A stretch of 64,000 bases of DNA from Alphaproteobacteria bacterium (GTDB taxonomy: Bacteria; Pseudomonadota; Alphaproteobacteria; UBA2966): assembly GCA_018654745.1 (NCBI GenBank), contig JABILA010000120.1, positions 62,001-126,000 of the forward strand, read 5' to 3'. The translations under genes were made by a program, and so were the position numbers. The notes beneath the pieces are model-generated. The model was given only the letters and a program-made list of their open reading frames with translations. It had not been told where the DNA came from and did no database searches. Shown here one piece after another: positions 60,205 through 64,000 of the stretch (position 1 is the first letter of the stretch; every line of letters begins with the position of its first letter).

Positions 60205-61485
60205 ATGACGTTAGACGTAGATTTTGAGACTGATGGCCCCTTCAAGTCCATTCTGGACCGTATGAACAACCTGGTCTGTCTTTGTCATAATTTTGCGATC
60301 GATTACGTCAACCCGGTTGGCCTCAATATTTTGGGGATTGCCGAAGGCGAGGAAATAAAGGGAAAATCGATATCAGATTTTTTCCATCCCGATTACGCCG
60401 AGTTTGCAGACCTGACATTGCATGAGCTTGCAGCCGAACAGTCACTTTTTTCCCTGAAACTGGTTACGGCGACAAACAACGTTCTGGATGTCGAAATGTG
60501 GGTAAGTGAATTGCCCCAGACAGATCATTTCATGGTTGAAGTTCGGGATATCACCAGCCACATGCGAGCAGCAAAGACCCTGCAATCGAGAGAACAATGG
60601 CTGGAGGGCATAATAAACACTGTTGCGGATGGCGTTATCAGTCTTGATGACCAGGGTGATATCAAATCATTTAATTCAGCGGCGGAACAGATTTTTGGAT
60701 TTTCGGCTGACGAGATGATTGGCAAGAATTTACGCCAACTCGTGCCTGATGCACATGCAGATTCTGTTTTACGACAAGAAAATGATCAAGAGTCGGGAAA
60801 TTCAGATTGGGTTCGGGGACTGGGAACCTTGAAGGAAATGACAGGCCGCAAAAAAAGTGGTGATGAATTCATTATGGAGATGGCAGTTCGTGAATTGCAG
60901 CACGGTGAACAAATGTCTTTTACAGGCATCATTCGCGACATCACCGAGCGCAAACGAATTGAAGAACAGATCCGGACGATGGCGCATTTTGATACGGTAA
61001 CATCGTTGCCGAACAGGAACCTGCTTTCCGACCGTCTGGAAGAAGCAATCAAGCGAAGCAACCGCGGCAACCACAAGATTGCAATCCTGTATATTGACCT
61101 GAATAAATTCAAGCCCATAAATGATGAATTGGGGCATGACGCAGGTGATCGGGCTCTTCGTTTCGTTGCTGAGCAAATGAAGGAGGGCGTCCGGGACAGC
61201 GATACCGTTGCACGTGTTGGCGGTGATGAATTTGTGGTTTTGCTTGAGAATGTCTCAGGTGAAGAAGCCGTTCAAAATATCGCCACCAAGATTTTATCAA
61301 GGATTTCGGAACCAATTAATTTCTCGTCTGGTGACCGGTCACTCGGGGCTGCTATGGGTATTGCGCTTCATCCGGAGCATGGGGACAGCCGCGACGAACT
61401 TATGGCCAGTGCTGATAAAGCTATGTACAAGGCCAAGGAAACCGGGGAGAACTGCTACAGGTTTTGCGAACAGGCTTCACAATAA
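60205..61485 (+). CDS. PAS-PAS-GGDEF diguanylate cyclase
   Basis: A 426-residue cytoplasmic enzyme making the second messenger c-di-GMP. Two PAS domains (about residues 10-120 and 128-250, ending GIIRDITERK) precede a GGDEF domain with LYIDLNKFKPINDELGH and RVGGDEFVVLL (GGDEF near 339-343). The inhibitory I-site RxxD is present as RDSD five residues before GGDEF, so product feedback is expected. No EAL domain, membrane segment or signal peptide is seen. Confidence 0.93.
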   Translation: MTLDVDFETDGPFKSILDRMNNLVCLCHNFAIDYVNPVGLNILGIAEGEEIKGKSISDFFHPDYAEFADLTLHELAAEQSLFSLKLVTATNNVLDVEMWVSELPQTDHFMVEVRDITSHMRAAKTLQSREQWLEGIINTVADGVISLDDQGDIKSFNSAAEQIFGFSADEMIGKNLRQLVPDAHADSVLRQENDQESGNSDWVRGLGTLKEMTGRKKSGDEFIMEMAVRELQHGEQMSFTGIIRDITERKRIEEQIRTMAHFDTVTSLPNRNLLSDRLEEAIKRSNRGNHKIAILYIDLNKFKPINDELGHDAGDRALRFVAEQMKEGVRDSDTVARVGGDEFVVLLENVSGEEAVQNIATKILSRISEPINFSSGDRSLGAAMGIALHPEHGDSRDELMASADKAMYKAKETGENCYRFCEQASQ

Positions 61486-61547
61486 TCTGATATTCCGAAG
61501 CCTGACCAAGGCTTGGATATTCCCCCAACAGGGATTATCATCCCGTT

Positions 61548-61724
61548 ATGAACAGAAGAATTATTCTGACGGCTGCCGTTATTTCAGCTGTGGCAATTGG
61601 ATTTACTGGACCATCCTGGGCAATCCCGTTGGCGCATGGGCTGGTTGATGCTGCCCGTTATGTTTTTGAAACTCATATGGTCATGATCTTGGATGGTCAG
61701 AGCATGCAGTTTGGTTGTTTCTGA
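61548..61724 (+). CDS. Small secreted peptide (58 residues), hypothetical
   Basis: MNRRIILTAAVISAVAIGF and the PSWA that follows form a convincing signal peptide, with a mature part of about 33 residues (starts IPLAHGLVDAARYV, ends QFGCF). The ribosome site is weak (AGGGAT about 15 nt upstream), and I do not recognise the peptide. It lies between the GGDEF gene and the pirin gene on the same strand. Confidence 0.4.
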   Translation: MNRRIILTAAVISAVAIGFTGPSWAIPLAHGLVDAARYVFETHMVMILDGQSMQFGCF

Positions 61725-61809
61725 CAACGCTAATTCTTCTGAATCTGTTCATTCATGTCTGTTGAACTATTCATCTGACCTGTCAAATTATTAGCTGGAA
61801 ATATCCTGA

Positions 61810-62658
61810 ATGAGATTCATTGAAAACGTGGTCGTTGGCACGGCAACCAGTGATGGTGCCGGGGTAGATATCAACCGCGTCATTGGGACCAGGGAAGTCG
61901 ACCATATTGATCCTTTCCTGTTGCTGGATGAATTTCGCAACGAAGATCCCGGTGCGTACATTGCAGGTTTTCCACCTCATCCTCATCGCGGTTTTGAAAC
62001 GGTAACCTATATGTTGCATGGCAGTATGCGTCATGAAGACTCAACGGGTCAGTCAGGGTTGCTCTCAGACGGCGCAGTGCAGTGGATGACCGCCGGCAGC
62101 GGTATCATTCATTCCGAAATGCCCGAGCAAACCGAGGGCATGATGTGGGGGTATCAATTGTGGGTAAACCTGCCGGCTGATCTTAAGATGGTGGCACCGG
62201 CCTATCAGGATATTCCCGCCGAAAATGTGCCTGAAGTCATAACAGAAAACGGACTGGTTCGTGTGTTGGCGGGTGAATATGCCAGCGTGGCTGGTGCAGC
62301 AAGGACGCTGACAAAGGTTAGCTATCTTGATGTTCATCGAAATGCAGGCACAGATTTTTCAATATCTCTGGCAGATGACTGGAATGGTTTTGTATACGTT
62401 TACCAAGGTTCCGTCGCGGTATCAGGGCAGGGCGATACGCAAATCGTAATTGCGCAACAATCAATGGGTATCCTGGGTGGGGAAGGTGACCTGGTCGTCA
62501 GCGCAATTGATCAGGCGGCGCGTTTCCTGCTTTTGGCAGGTAAGCCAATAGGAGAACCCATTGCCAGGATGGGACCCTTCGTGATGAATACACGAGAAGA
62601 ATTATTCAAAGCTGCAGATGACTATCGGCGTGGTACATTGACAGATCAGCCATCCTGA
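61810..62658 (+). CDS. Pirin family protein
   Basis: A 282-residue bicupin of the pirin family. The metal site is in FPPHPHRGFETVTYM (two His near residues 57-59) and SGIIHSEMPEQ (His and Glu), the pattern of iron-binding pirins. Some bacterial members have quercetin 2,3-dioxygenase activity; others modulate metabolic enzymes. The role here is unknown. The MFS gene follows by 25 nt. Confidence 0.92.
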   Translation: MRFIENVVVGTATSDGAGVDINRVIGTREVDHIDPFLLLDEFRNEDPGAYIAGFPPHPHRGFETVTYMLHGSMRHEDSTGQSGLLSDGAVQWMTAGSGIIHSEMPEQTEGMMWGYQLWVNLPADLKMVAPAYQDIPAENVPEVITENGLVRVLAGEYASVAGAARTLTKVSYLDVHRNAGTDFSISLADDWNGFVYVYQGSVAVSGQGDTQIVIAQQSMGILGGEGDLVVSAIDQAARFLLLAGKPIGEPIARMGPFVMNTREELFKAADDYRRGTLTDQPS

Positions 62659-62683
62659 TTGCCTGGATAACATGGGGGGAAGT

Positions 62684-63937
62684 ATGAGTGGTCCCACGGG
62701 AGATGCCCGCGATAGGTCAGACTTGTCAGGCAAATGGCCAAATATTTTGCTCCTGGCGTTGTGCGAAGTACTCGCCTTGTCCCTATGGTTTTCAGCCACA
62801 GCAGTAATTCCGGAACTTAAATCTGCCTACGATCTTCCAGACTGGCAGGCCTCGTTGTTTTCTAGTGCTGTTGCGATGGGGTTTGTTGTCGGCACGATGA
62901 CAAGCGCCATCCTGGGACTTGCAGATCGTATTCCGTCGAAGACGTTTTTTATGGTCGCGGCCTTTGTTGCCGCTGCCGCCAATGGACTGATCCTGTTTGT
63001 GGATCCTACATCCCTGATAATCGTATTCTTACGGTTTATTACAGGTGCCTGTATGGCTGGTTTGTATCCTGTTGGTATGAAGATGGTCGCGACCTGGGCG
63101 AAGGGTGATACTGGCTTGCTTATCGGATTGCTGGTCGGTGCGCTGACGTTGGGGTCGGCTTCACCTCACCTGTTCAAGATTACCGGCGGTGTTGACTGGC
63201 ATTTCGCCATTGGCCTTGCATCCGTCCTCGCGGTGCTGGCTGGTTTGATAATCAATCTCTTCAAATTGGGACCGTTACAAAAGAAATCCCCGCCGTTCCA
63301 GCCATCATATTTATTGCATGCGTGGACTGACAAACCCTTGCGTCTCGCCAATCTGGGCTATTTTGGCCACATGTGGGAACTCTATGCCATGTGGGCGTGG
63401 ATCGGTGTTTTTCTGTATGCAAGCTTCAACCAAAGCATGGGTTCGGGACAGGAAATCACGGCGACTTATCTGGCAGGTTTAACCACCTTTCTGGTGGTTG
63501 GCGTTGGTGCCCTGGGCGCCCTGTTTGGTGGTGTTCTTGCCGATCGCATAGGACGTACAACACTGACAATATCGGCCATGTTGATCAGCGGTTTGTGCTC
63601 ATTGGTGATCGGGTTTCTATTTGGTGGCAGTGTCACACTTTTGGTGATTGTTGCGCTGATCTGGGGCATCTCGGTGATTGCTGATTCAGCACAGTTTTCT
63701 TCCTGCATTATTGAACTTTCAGACCCCGACTACCTGGGTACGATGTTGACCGCTCAAACCTGCATTGGATTCTTACTGACGCTTATCACTATTCATATGA
63801 TTCCGCCGCTGGTTGATCTACTGAGCTGGAAATATGCCTTCGCACCGCTGGCAATTGGCCCGTTCCTGGGTGTGTTGGCGATGGTGCGATTGCGCCGCCA
63901 TCCAGATGCGATCCGACTGGCTGGGGGCAATCGGTAG
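62684..63937 (+). CDS. MFS family transporter
   Basis: A 417-residue major facilitator protein with 12 predicted helices. The first helix carries LCEVLALSLWFSATAV, loop 2-3 has GLADRIPSKT, and the 8-9 loop has GGVLADRIGRTT. The N-terminus (MSGPTGDARDRSDLSGKW) is polar. ATG 62684 is chosen because GGGGGA precedes it; ATG 62672 adds four residues. The substrate is unknown. It ends 63 bp before the window edge, where no further gene is visible. Confidence 0.9.
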   Translation: MSGPTGDARDRSDLSGKWPNILLLALCEVLALSLWFSATAVIPELKSAYDLPDWQASLFSSAVAMGFVVGTMTSAILGLADRIPSKTFFMVAAFVAAAANGLILFVDPTSLIIVFLRFITGACMAGLYPVGMKMVATWAKGDTGLLIGLLVGALTLGSASPHLFKITGGVDWHFAIGLASVLAVLAGLIINLFKLGPLQKKSPPFQPSYLLHAWTDKPLRLANLGYFGHMWELYAMWAWIGVFLYASFNQSMGSGQEITATYLAGLTTFLVVGVGALGALFGGVLADRIGRTTLTISAMLISGLCSLVIGFLFGGSVTLLVIVALIWGISVIADSAQFSSCIIELSDPDYLGTMLTAQTCIGFLLTLITIHMIPPLVDLLSWKYAFAPLAIGPFLGVLAMVRLRRHPDAIRLAGGNR

Positions 63938-64000
63938 TGTGAACACGGTCTTGTTTGCTCTGGCGGGTTTGGCTTAGTCTCGTTAGGACAACTGCCCAAC

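Overview
This window is chromosomal DNA of an alphaproteobacterium, most likely a marine relative of the Rhodospirillales/Kiloniellales/Sneathiellales. The assignment rests on gene order: ppiD-trpE with trpG-trpD-trpC-moaC-moeA-lexA, the blocks secG-pyrG-kdsA-eno-ftsB and uvrA-ssb-gyrA-coaD-cyclophilin-queA-tgt, and ubiA-rsmE-gshA. A GTTC-N7-GTTC LexA box and a cluster of GANTC (CcrM) sites agree with it. The species cannot be named from sequence alone. No rRNA, tRNA, CRISPR array, integrase or transposase was found.

Region by region. 1-1707: start of lexA (cut by the window edge) with its SOS box, and an inserted TetR/DUF2852 pair with a palindromic operator. 1732-5965 (minus): moeA, moaC, trpC, trpD, trpG. 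6109-10634 (plus): a copper operon copA-cueR-polysaccharide deacetylase-copZ behind a CueR-type promoter, followed by a secreted serine hydrolase; together these separate trpG from trpE. 11953-15369 (minus): trpE and ppiD. 15588-16349: tpiA, then a 26-bp inverted-repeat element. 16519-36139: about 20 kb of mixed genes between tpiA and its usual neighbour secG: a homocysteine methyltransferase homologue, a tripartite tricarboxylate transporter (tctCBA) with an internal terminator, cysQ/pmbA, a reductive-dehalogenase-like Fe-S protein, ubiD, a pentapeptide-repeat protein, an amidase, a sensor kinase, ubiA, rsmE and gshA. 36250-40953: secG, pyrG, kdsA, eno, ftsB. 41099-46501: a Usg-family protein behind a CIRCE-like operator, a zinc-protease/RimK fusion, a 48-residue membrane protein, DUF2478, a PaaI thioesterase, a ParB-like domain, an alcohol dehydrogenase and a 3-hydroxyisobutyrate-dehydrogenase-like enzyme. 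46507-59995: uvrA, ssb, a methyltransferase, a second sensor kinase, gyrA, coaD, cyclophilin, queA, tgt. 60205-63937: a PAS-GGDEF diguanylate cyclase, a small secreted peptide, a pirin and an MFS transporter.

The most notable feature is the ArsM-like methyltransferase at 50341-51117 (minus). Its frame is interrupted by one UGA at 50512-50514, where the family has a conserved cysteine. It then continues for 56 family-like codons to a UAA. A strong hairpin begins one base after the UGA, as expected of a bacterial SECIS. I read it as a selenocysteine protein. Conventional annotation would truncate it at residue 201.

Other regulatory signals that gene calling would miss are the SOS promoter of lexA, the TetR palindrome over the DUF2852 promoter, the CueR operator that moves the copA start to 6186, the tctC/tctB terminator, six GANTC sites upstream of ftsB, and the CIRCE-like element upstream of the Usg gene.
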